14,463 nucleotides of DNA from an uncultured Bacilli bacterium (GCA_947626425.1 CANQRX010000032.1:1-14463), one strand, 5' to 3'; shown: positions 7,330-14,463, counted from the first letter of the stretch. Notes: generated by a model not told the origin, from the sequence alone. Translations and numbers: made by a program.

Positions 7330-7995
7330 ATGAAAGAAAAGTTTGCACAAGGAAGATGTTTTTACAAATTTTTTTGGCTTTTTCTTCTAGGGTGTATTTT
7401 TGGAGCATACTATGAAGAAATTGGCAATATGCTTGTTCATTTAATTAAAAATCATGAATTTCTTTGGGAAAGAAGGCGAGGTTTATTGTATGGACCAATC
7501 TCGCCGATTTATGGTTTTGGAACCGTTATATTTATTTTCTTGTTAGGGAAAAAACACCGAAAGCCTTGGCAAATTATTTTATATGGAGCTTTATTAGGTG
7601 GAATTTTTGAATATTTAATGAGTTATTTTCAAGAAGTTTTAATGGGGACTGTTTCGTGGGATTATTCTTCTTATTTTTTAAATATCAATGGGCGAACGAC
7701 AATTCCTTTTGCCTTGGTGTGGGGAGTGTTTGCTTTGGTTTTAGTAAAGTTTGTTTATCCAACAGTTTCGATATTTTTAGCCAAAATTCCCATCAAAATT
7801 GGCAAAATAGTAACTAATATTTTAATTGTTTTTCTTTGTTTGGATTTTTTTCTTTCCTGGGGAGCTTTATTAAGACAAAAATTTCGGCAAAATGGGCAAC
7901 CACCAATTACAGTAGTGGGTAAGTTTTTTGATAAATATTATACCGATGAACGTTTAAATAAAGAAAAACAAATGGCTGAACAAAATGCCAAATAA
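7330..7995 (+). CDS. CmpB-family membrane protein (putative ABC permease)
   Basis: 221-residue membrane protein of the family annotated as putative ABC transporter permease (PF06541, ABC_trans_CmpB). Evidence is the block RRGLLYGPISPIYGFG (~49-64), the following GALLGGIFEYLMSY (~89-102) with its conserved acidic residue, and the VSWDYSSYFLNINGRT segment. There are about five hydrophobic helices. The family name is historical; no ATPase partner is nearby and the true role is unknown. The start is set at ATG 7330 because GGGTGAG lies 5 bases upstream and includes the alternative GTG at 7321. It is the last gene of the rel operon, directly ahead of a strong terminator. Confidence 0.8.
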   Translation: MKEKFAQGRCFYKFFWLFLLGCIFGAYYEEIGNMLVHLIKNHEFLWERRRGLLYGPISPIYGFGTVIFIFLLGKKHRKPWQIILYGALLGGIFEYLMSYFQEVLMGTVSWDYSSYFLNINGRTTIPFALVWGVFALVLVKFVYPTVSIFLAKIPIKIGKIVTNILIVFLCLDFFLSWGALLRQKFRQNGQPPITVVGKFFDKYYTDERLNKEKQMAEQNAK

Positions 7996-8004
7996 TACTT
8001 AACT

Positions 8005-8042
8005 GACCATTATTTTTTTCATATAATAGTAATGGTCTTTTT
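8005..8042 (+). terminator. Rho-independent terminator of the rel operon
   Basis: GACCATTA (8005-8012) pairs perfectly with TAATGGTC (8030-8037) and is followed at once by five Ts. The 17-base loop is long, but the position, 10 bases after the stop codon, is ideal. Confidence 0.8.
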
Positions 8043-8057
8043 AAAGGCAAATTTTTC

Positions 8058-8086
8058 TTAAAAAATAGTTGAAGATATAGTATACT
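8058..8086 (+). promoter_or_regulatory. Promoter of the cca-dnaD-nth operon
   Basis: TTAAAA (8058-8063), 17-bp spacer, TATACT (8081-8086). It lies between the terminator and the cca ribosome site AGGTGG (8093-8098). The -35 is a modest match. Confidence 0.5.
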
Positions 8087-8104
8087 GAATATAGGTGGTA
8101 GTAT

Positions 8105-9187
8105 TTGAAAAATATTTTAGTTAAAAATGTTTTAAAAACTTTGGAGAAAAACGGGTTTGAAGCTTATTTAGTTGGTGGGGCGGTTCGAGATTCGCTTTTA
8201 GGGAAAAAAACCAATGATTTTGATATTGCGACCAATGCTTTGCCGAGTGATTTAATAAAAATTTTTCAAGTTTCGAAAAATCTTGGGCAGTACGGAAGTA
8301 TTAATATTTTACAACAAGGTATTAATATTGATATAACAACTTACCGTTTAGAAATGGATTATTTAAAAAGGCACCCAACTAATATTACATATACCAATAA
8401 TATGCTTTTAGATGTAGAAAGACGCGATTTTACAATGAATGCTATTTATGAAAATCGGCATGGTGAGAAAATTGATATTTATAATGGAATTGAACATATA
8501 AAAGCAAAAAAAATTGTTTGTATAGGGGATGCTTTTGTTAAATTAAAAGAAGATCCCTTACGAATTTTAAGAGCCATTCGGTTTGCTATTAAATTAGATA
8601 TGCAATTAGATGAAAATCTTAAAAAAGCTATTATTCAAAATAGAAAGGAAATTTTAAGTTTGTCAAAAGAACGCATAAAAAAAGAACTAGATGGGATTTT
8701 TTTGGCTAATGGTTTTTGGTTACTTAAAGAATTTCATTTTGATGAATTACTTAACATTACCTTGGATAACATTTGCTATGTTCATGATTTAGCAGGTTTA
8801 TGGGCCCAAATTCCTGAATTTAGTAATTTTCCATTAGAAAAAGAATTAAAAACTAATATAAAAAAGATAAATAATATCCTAAAATGTGGTACAATTACAC
8901 CATGGGTTTTATATAAGAATGGTTTTTATGTTTCAGTTGTCGCAGCCGGCATTTTAAATGTGGAGCGAAAAAAGGTCATGGCTATGTATCGTAAGTTGCC
9001 TATTAAAACCCGGCAAGATATTAAAATAAGTCCAATGTTACTCCAAAAAGTTACTAATTGTCAAAATCAAGAAATTGGCCAAATATTTACAGATTTAGAA
9101 AAAAAGATTTTAGACCGAACGCTTAAAAACAAGCCCCGCGACCTTATAAGATATTTAGAGAGGAAGATTGTTCATGCCGATGATTGA
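8105..9187 (+). CDS. cca: CCA tRNA nucleotidyltransferase
   Basis: 360-residue class II nucleotidyltransferase that builds or repairs the 3' CCA of tRNAs from CTP and ATP. Visible motifs: GGAVRD (24-29), the metal-binding DFD (38-40), RRDFTMNA (106-113), and EDPLRILRAIRF (149-160) of the nucleotide-selecting region. It is somewhat shorter than Bacillus Cca (about 400), the loss being in the helical C-terminal half. The start is TTG at 8105, 6 bases after AGGTGG; no better ATG lies nearby. Because the tRNA-Gly here encodes its CCA, the enzyme may mainly repair ends. The 3' end overlaps dnaD by 14 nt. A poly(A) polymerase of the same family is a less likely alternative. Confidence 0.9.
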   Translation: MKNILVKNVLKTLEKNGFEAYLVGGAVRDSLLGKKTNDFDIATNALPSDLIKIFQVSKNLGQYGSINILQQGINIDITTYRLEMDYLKRHPTNITYTNNMLLDVERRDFTMNAIYENRHGEKIDIYNGIEHIKAKKIVCIGDAFVKLKEDPLRILRAIRFAIKLDMQLDENLKKAIIQNRKEILSLSKERIKKELDGIFLANGFWLLKEFHFDELLNITLDNICYVHDLAGLWAQIPEFSNFPLEKELKTNIKKINNILKCGTITPWVLYKNGFYVSVVAAGILNVERKKVMAMYRKLPIKTRQDIKISPMLLQKVTNCQNQEIGQIFTDLEKKILDRTLKNKPRDLIRYLERKIVHADD

Positions 9188-9806
9188 ATTTTTAACGGAA
9201 AAAAGATTTAGTGTTTCAACTCATTTAATTCAAGTGGCTATTTCTCTTGAGTTATCTTTAACGGAATTTTTACTTTTGATGTATTTTGAAGATGCGACAG
9301 ATAAAACGTTTGATGTCGGAAAAATATGTAAAGTTCTTTCGGTAAATGAAGCCGATATTTTAGGGGCTTTTAATAAATTACTTAATCTAAATTTAATTAA
9401 AATGGAATCTAGTAAAGATGCCAAAAACCGGCATTGTGATATTATTAGCTTAGTGCCAATGTATAAAGCGATTGTGGAAAAGAAAAATAAAAAAGAAAAT
9501 GAAGTTAAAAAAGAAGATTTATACGATACTTTCCAAAAAGAATTGGGAAGAAATATTTCGCCAATGGAGTATGAAATAATTAATGCTTGGTTGGAAAAAG
9601 GTTTTAGTGATGAACTTATTTTAGGAGCTTTAAAAGAAGCGATTTATTCGGGGGCAAATGGCTTAAAATATATTGACCGCATTTTGTTTGAATGGCATAA
9701 GAAAGGGTATAAGGATATGAATGATGTAAAAAAAGGATTAGAAAATCGAAGTTCAAATAAGAAAAATGTTGAACTGTTCGATTATAATTGGCTAGATGAA
9801 GAATAA
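9174..9806 (+). CDS. dnaD: DnaD-like replication initiation protein
   Basis: 210-residue protein with the two DnaD regions: an N-terminal winged-helix part (~10-97) and, after a lysine/glutamate-rich linker (~100-117), the DDBH2 domain (~118-180) ending in YIDRILFEWHKKGY, the YxxxIxxxW signature. A short acidic tail with FDYNWLDEE follows, as in many DnaD proteins. DnaD remodels DnaA-bound DNA and helps load the helicase during replication initiation and restart. ATG 9174 is preferred because GAGAGGAAG lies 7 bases upstream; the TTG at 9168 is too close to it. It is followed by nth, overlapping it by 11 nt; DnaD-Nth adjacency is common in Firmicutes. Confidence 0.88.
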   Translation: MPMIEFLTEKRFSVSTHLIQVAISLELSLTEFLLLMYFEDATDKTFDVGKICKVLSVNEADILGAFNKLLNLNLIKMESSKDAKNRHCDIISLVPMYKAIVEKKNKKENEVKKEDLYDTFQKELGRNISPMEYEIINAWLEKGFSDELILGALKEAIYSGANGLKYIDRILFEWHKKGYKDMNDVKKGLENRSSNKKNVELFDYNWLDEE

Positions 9807-10422
9807 AAAAATAGAACTTATTTTAGATTATTTAGACCAGTTATATCCTGATGCCCGTTGTGAACTAAATTATAATAAAGATTATGAATTATTAATTGCG
9901 ACCGTATTATCAGCTCAATGTACCGATGCAAGAGTTAATCAAGTGACCGAAAAACTTTGGCAAAAATATTCATTAAAAGACCTAGCGGAAGCTGATATTA
10001 GCGAAATCGAAAGTTTGATTAGACCAGTTGGAAGTTATACAAAAAAGGCTTTTTATATTAAAACAATAGCCCAAAAAATAGAAAATGATTGTAATGGTTC
10101 GGTTCCCAATGACCGTTCTTTTTTAGAATCTTTGCCAGGGGTGGGACGTAAAACATGTAATGTTGTGCTTTCTAATATTTATGATGTTCCTGCTATCGCT
10201 GTGGATACACATGTTAATCGGGTAAGTAAAAGATTAGGTTTGGCTTATCAAAATGATGATGTTTTCCAAGTTGAAAAAAAATTAATGAAAAAAATTTCAA
10301 AGGAAAAGTGGAGTAGGTTTCATCATCAAATGGTTTTATTTGGTCGTTATCAATGTAAGGCCATTAATCCTAAGTGCCAAGATTGCAAGTTAAAGAGTAT
10401 TTGTCATGATGTACATCTTTAA
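9796..10422 (+). CDS. nth: Endonuclease III (DNA glycosylase/AP lyase)
   Basis: 208-residue base-excision repair enzyme that removes oxidised pyrimidines and cleaves at the abasic site. The helix-hairpin-helix LPGVGRKT (113-120) contains catalytic Lys119, and AVDTHV holds catalytic Asp137. The iron-sulphur ligands C187, C194, C197 and C203 keep the exact C-X6-C-X2-C-X5-C spacing, so a 4Fe-4S cluster is expected. The length is as in E. coli Nth (211). The ATG lies inside the end of dnaD with no clear ribosome site of its own, so translation probably depends on coupling to dnaD. Confidence 0.96.
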   Translation: MKNKKIELILDYLDQLYPDARCELNYNKDYELLIATVLSAQCTDARVNQVTEKLWQKYSLKDLAEADISEIESLIRPVGSYTKKAFYIKTIAQKIENDCNGSVPNDRSFLESLPGVGRKTCNVVLSNIYDVPAIAVDTHVNRVSKRLGLAYQNDDVFQVEKKLMKKISKEKWSRFHHQMVLFGRYQCKAINPKCQDCKLKSICHDVHL

Positions 10423-10429
10423 AATGTTT

Positions 10430-10438
10430 TGATATAAT
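10430..10438 (+). promoter_or_regulatory. Extended -10 promoter ahead of the membrane protein
   Basis: TGA-TATAAT is a TGn-extended, perfect -10 box, 8 bases after the nth stop. No -35 is evident at 16-18 bp. Start would be near 10445, about 20 bases before the ATG. Confidence 0.55.
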
Positions 10439-10464
10439 AAGCAAACTAAAGAAACGAGGTTTGC

Positions 10465-11373
10465 ATGAAAAAATTAAAGTTGTTTTTAAGTGGTTTAGTA
10501 GCTACCTTTGCCCTTTGTTTGCTTTTGGGAGTAACCGCGAATTTGCTTGTTAATAAAATGGTTCAATCGCAGTTACTTGAGCAAATAATTATGAATGAAG
10601 ATATCTCAAAAACCTTAAAAACGTTAGGAATTGAAAAAAAGGAAATTTATAAACGGACTCATGAAGTTTTAAAAGTCAATGCTATTAAGGATGAAGATAT
10701 AGATTTAATTCTTGATTCTGATGGAACTAAGCATTTTTTAAGTGTTTATTTGGGTAATGCCTTGCGAGCCATTTTAGAAAATGAAGATAAAGTAATTGTT
10801 ACTAAAGAAGATTTAGAGGTTTTATTGCAAAGCAATTTGAAAGTTTTAAAAGAAAAAGGGGATTATAATTTAGATAAAATTATGGCTTTTGAATTTTTAG
10901 CAAACACTTATTTAAATCTTTACAGTGCCAAAATAATTGCTACTTTTCCAACTTCAAAAAGCTTGTTAGAAGAGTTTGAAAAAAATAATTTATTAGTTTA
11001 TAAAAATATTAACTTTTATCAGATTTTAATAACTTTTGCCTTTTTGTTTAGTGATAAGGCTTTACTAATAATGGTAATTTTGTTTGATTTAAGTTTGTTA
11101 GGCATTTATTATCTAAATAAAAAAAGTAATCTTTATTTTCACTTTTATTTAACCCTTTTTGCCGTTTATGCATCATTAATGATTTTATCAGATATTATCT
11201 TCGCGACCGTTTTAAAAAAGGCGATGATGAACCGTTTAGAAGGGGCGATAGTTTTTATCAACTATTTTATTAATATGATTTGTAAATATTTATGGGTTGG
11301 GATAATTCCTACACTTATTTTAAGTATTTTATGTTATACTAAAATTACGAAGAAAGAAGGAGAAAAAATATGA
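10465..11373 (+). CDS. Unrecognised membrane protein with extracytoplasmic domain
   Basis: I do not recognise this 302-residue protein. It has a positively charged N-terminus (MKKLK), one hydrophobic helix (about 7-29) that could be a signal anchor, then about 150 mostly hydrophilic, helix-rich residues (30-183) likely outside the membrane. After this come three to four hydrophobic helices (about 184-217, 224-250 and 262-291) and a charged tail (TKKEGEKI). There are no cysteine pairs, lipobox or enzyme motifs. The ATG at 10465 follows the ribosome site ACGAGGT. Its stop overlaps the tyrS start (ATGA), so the two are probably co-translated. Amino-acid and base usage are like the neighbours, so there is no sign of recent transfer. 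Confidence 0.8.
   Translation: MKKLKLFLSGLVATFALCLLLGVTANLLVNKMVQSQLLEQIIMNEDISKTLKTLGIEKKEIYKRTHEVLKVNAIKDEDIDLILDSDGTKHFLSVYLGNALRAILENEDKVIVTKEDLEVLLQSNLKVLKEKGDYNLDKIMAFEFLANTYLNLYSAKIIATFPTSKSLLEEFEKNNLLVYKNINFYQILITFAFLFSDKALLIMVILFDLSLLGIYYLNKKSNLYFHFYLTLFAVYASLMILSDIIFATVLKKAMMNRLEGAIVFINYFINMICKYLWVGIIPTLILSILCYTKITKKEGEKI
11332..11340 (+). promoter_or_regulatory. Possible internal extended -10 promoter for tyrS
   Basis: TGT-TATACT lies in the last codons of the membrane-protein gene, 29 bases before the tyrS ATG. It has the same TGn plus TATACT/TATAAT form as the elements at 165 and 10430. No T-box or other leader fits in the space. It would let tyrS be transcribed apart from the upstream gene. 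Confidence 0.4.
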
Positions 11374-12590
11374 ATTTATGGGAAGATTTAGAATACCGGG
11401 GAGTAGTAAAAGATGTATCAAGTCCTTTGTTAAAAGATTTATTAAATAATGAAAAAATAACTTTTTACTGGGGAACCGATCCTTCTGCTGACAGCCTTCA
11501 TTTAGGACATTACAGCTCCCTAGTAACCGCCAAACGCTTAGCAAATTATGGTCATAAACCAATTTTATTGGTTGGTGGTTCAACAGGTTTGATTGGTGAC
11601 CCTAGACCGAATGCTGAAAGAGAAATAATTTCTTTGGAACAAGTTGCTCATAATTTAGAAGGAATCCATAACCAAATTGACAAACTTTTTAATGGCCAAG
11701 CAAAATTGGTAAATAATTATGATTGGACAAAAGATATGTCTTATTTAACTTTTTTAAGAGATTACGGAAAATATATTAATGTTAATTATATGCTTGATAA
11801 AGATATTATTAGAAGAAGGCTAGAAAGTGGCATAACTTATGCGGAGTTTTCTTATACTTTATTACAAGGTTATGATTTTCTACATTTATTTACCGAAGAA
11901 AACTGTGTTTTACAAGTTGAAGGTTCCGATCAATGGGGAAATATTACAACCGGAATTGAATTAATTAAAAAGAAATTAGGTAAAGAAGCTTATGGCTTTA
12001 CAATGCCTTTAATTTTAGATAAAAATGGTAAAAAATTCGGCAAAAGCGAAGGTAATGCTTTATGGTTAGATATTAATAAAACTTCTTCCTATGAATTATA
12101 CCAGTATTTAATTAATACCGATGATGCAATGGTTATTGATTATTTAAAAGTCTTTACTTTTTTAAGCAAAGAAGAAATAGAAAAGATTGAACAACAACAA
12201 AATGAAGCTCCGGAAAAAAGAATTGCCCAAGAAACTTTAGCAAAAGAAATGATTACTGATATTCATGGCGAGAAAGAATATCTTCATGCCAAGGAAATGT
12301 CCCAAGCTTTATTTACCGGGAATGTTAAAAATTTAACAGACCAAGATATTTTAACGATTTTTAACCAAATGCCGGTTTATGAAACATCGAAAACTGAAAA
12401 ATTAATTGATATTTTAGTAAATGGTAAAATGGCTTCTTCTAAAAGAGAAGCTCGGGAATTTCTATCTAATAACGCGATTAAATTAGATGGAGAAGTAGTA
12501 AATGATGAAGAATTAACTTTAAATGATGCAAAAATCTATCATGTTATTAAAAGAGGTAAGAAAAAATACTATCTTGTAAAAATGGTATAG
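11370..12590 (+). CDS. tyrS: Tyrosyl-tRNA synthetase
   Basis: 406-residue class I aminoacyl-tRNA synthetase that charges tRNA-Tyr; works as a cytoplasmic dimer. The ATP-binding HIGH motif appears as HLGH (44-47) within GTDPSADSLHLGHY. The tyrosine pocket and binding region includes YTLLQGYDF (162-170) and GSDQWGN (185-191). The KMSKS loop is KFGKS (222-226), the form of the TyrRS-1 type. A C-terminal S4 RNA-binding domain (~340-406) follows, with ASSKREAREFL at its start. Full length for the family. The ribosome site GAAGGAGA lies 6 bases before the ATG. No T-box precedes it, unlike in many Firmicutes. Confidence 0.97.
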   Translation: MNLWEDLEYRGVVKDVSSPLLKDLLNNEKITFYWGTDPSADSLHLGHYSSLVTAKRLANYGHKPILLVGGSTGLIGDPRPNAEREIISLEQVAHNLEGIHNQIDKLFNGQAKLVNNYDWTKDMSYLTFLRDYGKYINVNYMLDKDIIRRRLESGITYAEFSYTLLQGYDFLHLFTEENCVLQVEGSDQWGNITTGIELIKKKLGKEAYGFTMPLILDKNGKKFGKSEGNALWLDINKTSSYELYQYLINTDDAMVIDYLKVFTFLSKEEIEKIEQQQNEAPEKRIAQETLAKEMITDIHGEKEYLHAKEMSQALFTGNVKNLTDQDILTIFNQMPVYETSKTEKLIDILVNGKMASSKREAREFLSNNAIKLDGEVVNDEELTLNDAKIYHVIKRGKKKYYLVKMV

Positions 12591-12628
12591 AAAGAAAAAT
12601 TTTGTTCATAATACTAGTGGTGAGGTTT

Positions 12629-13363
12629 ATGAAACAAAAATTGTTTTTAGATGCAGCCATCCCTTTGGAAGCAGATTGTTTAATTGAAAAAAAGAAAGAA
12701 AAAAATGTTTTAATTAAGCATTATTATGTTAAAGAAAGTTTAGAAAAACAATTAAAACATGATAAGGGAGATTACTTTACTTTAAATTTTGATGATGTTG
12801 TCCTTTATCAAGAAAATCAAGTTTTAGAACGAATCTTAAGAAAAATTTTAAAAATGTTTTTAAAAAAGTATCATAAAGGAGGAACGATTTTGATTGTTGG
12901 CTTAGGTAATTCTTCTATTTTAGGAGATTCTTTTGGGGTAAAATCACTTCAAAATATAATTGCTACCAATCATTATAATGATATTTATACAGTTCCGAAA
13001 GTAGCTTTATTTAGTCCTGAAACTACAAATAAAACGGGAATTTCTTCTTTTTCTTTAATTTCCATGGTTGTTAAAAACTTAAAACCTGATTTAATTTTAT
13101 TAATTGATGCTTTAACAACTGATAATCCAAGCCATTTAAATCGATCTTTAGAAGTAAATGACTGTGGCATGATTTATGCAGATGCCATAAGAGATAATAA
13201 ATACATTAACCAAAAAACTTTTGGAATTCCTGTTTTAACTATTGGCTATCCAACTTTATGGAAACAAAAAAAAGCTTTTTATACAAAATTAAATTTAGAA
13301 GAAGATGTCAAAATCATTAGCGAGATGATTAGTAGAGTAATTAACAAAATTATTTTAAATTAG
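12629..13363 (+). CDS. gpr: GPR-family aspartic protease homologue
   Basis: 244-residue homologue of the germination protease GPR, which in spore formers degrades small acid-soluble spore proteins. Diagnostic blocks: IVGLGNSSILGDSFGVKS (89-106), TGISSFSLIS, KPDLILLIDALTTDN (152-166), the NDCGM stretch and GIPVLTIGYPT (199-209). These match GPR blocks that in Bacillus contain Asp127 and Asp193; here the equivalents are Asp100 and Asp160. It is shorter than Bacillus GPR (about 370), lacking much of the N-terminal part. The N-terminal DAAIPLEAD may be the remnant of the TDLAxEA motif. ATG 12629 is chosen because GGTGAGG lies just upstream; the in-frame TTG at 12602 has none. Last gene of the tyrS transcript. 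Whether its substrates are SASPs is unknown. Confidence 0.8.
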   Translation: MKQKLFLDAAIPLEADCLIEKKKEKNVLIKHYYVKESLEKQLKHDKGDYFTLNFDDVVLYQENQVLERILRKILKMFLKKYHKGGTILIVGLGNSSILGDSFGVKSLQNIIATNHYNDIYTVPKVALFSPETTNKTGISSFSLISMVVKNLKPDLILLIDALTTDNPSHLNRSLEVNDCGMIYADAIRDNKYINQKTFGIPVLTIGYPTLWKQKKAFYTKLNLEEDVKIISEMISRVINKIILN

Positions 13364-13406
13364 GTAATTTTCAAAATTAGTAAACTGTTTTGTGACATCA
13401 CTTTAT

Positions 13407-13440
13407 AAAAAGAATAAATCTAGAAAGTTTGTTCTTTTTT
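13407..13440 (+). terminator. A/T-stem hairpin terminator after the GPR gene
   Basis: AAAAAGAATAAA (13407-13418) pairs with TTTGTTCTTTTT (13428-13439) across a 9-base loop, with one G-U pair. The distal T-run doubles as the U tract. The mirror-image A and T runs mean it could work in both directions. Confidence 0.6.
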
Positions 13441-13519
13441 CATTTAGAAAATATTTTAAAAAAGAAAAAATGTAAATAAATATTTAAAAATCTTTCGTCA
13501 TAATAAAGCACATTTCATC

Positions 13520-13548
13520 TTGAAAAAAGAAAGTTATTAACTTATAAT
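13520..13548 (+). promoter_or_regulatory. Strong promoter of the phase-variable surface gene
   Basis: TTGAAA (13520-13525), 17-bp spacer, TATAAT (13543-13548): the best sigma-A match in the window. Ribosome site AGGAAGG (13562-13568) and ATG 13579 follow. The rest of the gap from 13364 holds only the terminator and AT-rich sequence. Confidence 0.7.
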
Positions 13549-13578
13549 TTTAATAGAAAATAGGAAGGAAAAAGATAA

Positions 13579-14416
13579 ATGAAAATAGAAAATTATAAGT
13601 TAAAAACAAGCAAAATAACAAAGATTTTAATCGGAAGTATGGTAGGAATAATGGCTCTAGGGGGGGGGGTATCTACTAAATAAAAGTTTAGGAAAATACC
13701 AAGTCGAACAAAGTTTTCCCATAATGAATGGAAAGATTCAGGCAAACAGTGGCGATGTTTCAATCATTGCTATTAAAGTTGATGGAGCTGTAGTAGATGA
13801 AATTCCAGCTAAAGGAGATGGAAAATATTTTGAAAGTGCGGAATGTGATAATGAAGCAATAGGTTTATGGGACCGAACTAATTGGGAATTTCGAATTCAA
13901 AAATTAACGAAAAAGAAAACCAAATGTACATTAAATTTTACAACAACAAAAAGTACAACAGGTGAACAAAGTAGTGCAAATAAAATGGAAGATTTATTAT
14001 CTAAAGAGGAAGATAAAGGATCAGGAATAACTATTGTCAGTGATGATAATAACAATATCAGATATATTGGAACTGATCCAAGTAATTATGTGAAATTTAA
14101 TTGCGATGAAAGTGGAAATTGTGAAACATGGCGGATCATCGGTTTAATGGATAATGTAAAAACAGTTAATAATGGAACTCAAAGATTATTAAAAATTATA
14201 AGAGAACCTTTAACAGATACAAGTGGAAACGTTAAAAAATTAAGTTGGGACTCATCAGCTTCTAGTGTAAATAATGGTTGGGGAATAAATGAATGGAGCC
14301 AAGCTGATATAAAGACAGTATTAAATGGTGATTATTTTAATGGTCAAAAAGGAACTGAAAAATGTTATAGTAGTCCTGGCGAATCAACAACAGACTGTCC
14401 AGTGCGACCGTGTTAG
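13579..14416 (+). CDS. Membrane-anchored surface protein, poly-G frameshifted (off state)
   Basis: As written, translation from ATG 13579 gives 34 residues and stops at TAA 13681, just past a run of ten Gs. Removing one G joins it to the long downstream frame and gives about 278 residues. The joined protein has a basic N-terminus and a hydrophobic anchor, ILIGSMVGIMALGGGYLL (about 17-34). A beta-rich exposed part follows, with Cys in ESAECDNE and TKCTLNF, then a module with YIGTDPSNYVKFNCDES, WRIIGLMD and INEWSQADIKTVLN. That module recalls a repeated, functionally unknown surface-protein family of uncultured gut Bacilli. The frame ends at a TAG at 14414, earlier than I would expect for that family. 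The downstream open frame from ATG 13724 lacks a ribosome site and the anchor, so it is not a separate gene. A strong promoter precedes it. Confidence 0.75.
13660..13669 (+). repeat. Homopolymeric G10 tract inside the coding region
   Basis: Ten consecutive Gs, by far the longest G run in this AT-rich window. They fall in the codons after ATG GCT CTA near the end of the hydrophobic anchor. With 9 (or 12) Gs the gene is open. With 10 the ribosome stops at TAA 13681, and with 11 at TAA within ten bases of the tract. Confidence 0.9.
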
Positions 14417-14463
14417 GTCAAATAATTTAGTTGGTGGAAATCCAACCTAGAAAGACGTACCCG
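14417..14463. other. Window edge with no open frame
   Basis: After the TAG at 14414 all three forward frames contain a stop within the last 60 bases, and the stretch from about 14400 is visibly richer in G+C than the rest. I see no terminator, gene or known site. It may be a divergent or low-quality contig end, or a recombined tail of the surface gene. Confidence 0.4.

Noticed and set aside
11341..11369. T-box or riboswitch before tyrS
   Set aside because: tyrS overlaps the upstream gene, leaving no room for a leader structure, and no T-box sequence is visible.
3882..11373. Mycoplasma-type genetic code (UGA = Trp)
   Set aside because: UGA ends several genes at natural positions (4122, 4766, 9185, 11371), and Trp is encoded by TGG.
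13724..14416. Independent gene starting at ATG 13724
   Set aside because: The frame is open back through the G tract, no ribosome site precedes 13724, and the promoter, ribosome site and anchor all belong to the ATG at 13579.

Overview
The window is AT-rich (roughly 70% A+T by eye) and gene-dense, with short intergenic gaps, Shine-Dalgarno-type ribosome sites and several 4-14 nt gene overlaps. Gene content and order (SpoVB-like flippase, ComN-like protein, Rel, Dtd; DnaD next to Nth; a GPR-type spore protease homologue) point to a low-GC Firmicutes/Bacilli bacterium. The surface protein at the right end resembles a family I associate with uncultured gut Bacilli with small genomes (RF39 / Erysipelotrichales-like lineages). 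UGA is used as a normal stop codon in several genes, so this is not a Mycoplasma-type code. The species assignment is inference.

Layout. (1) 31-104: tRNA-Gly(CCC) on the minus strand, divergent from a two-gene ABC-2 type exporter (192-1723). (2) 1742-2411: a decayed AAA/DUF4143 ATPase pseudogene, followed by a hairpin terminator and a pair of 17-bp direct repeats. (3) 2507-3808: a SpoVB/MurJ-superfamily flippase on the minus strand. It diverges, through promoters whose -10 boxes overlap, from a plus-strand operon (3882-7995): ComN-like regulator, metallo-beta-lactamase-fold hydrolase, Rel (p)ppGpp synthetase, D-aminoacyl-tRNA deacylase and a CmpB-family membrane protein. A clear terminator at 8005-8042 ends it. 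(4) 8105-10422: cca, dnaD, nth, with overlapping reading frames. (5) 10465-13363: an unrecognised membrane protein, tyrS, and a GPR-family aspartic protease homologue, followed by an A/T-stem terminator. (6) 13579-end: a membrane-anchored surface protein whose frame is broken by a run of ten G residues just after its N-terminal hydrophobic segment.

Most of the window is housekeeping: tRNA repair and charging (Cca, TyrS, Dtd), DNA repair and replication (Nth, DnaD), stringent response (Rel) and envelope biogenesis (flippase). The points most worth attention are the poly-G tract, which makes the terminal surface protein a strong candidate for on/off phase variation; the Rel protein, whose hydrolase HD..ED motif has changed to HE..NH while the synthetase motifs are intact; and the presence of a GPR spore-protease homologue, with both putative catalytic aspartates, in a compact genome.

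No gene-free stretch exceeds 300 bases. The longest, 13364-13578, holds a terminator and a strong promoter. No CRISPR array, intact insertion sequence, rRNA or origin was seen.
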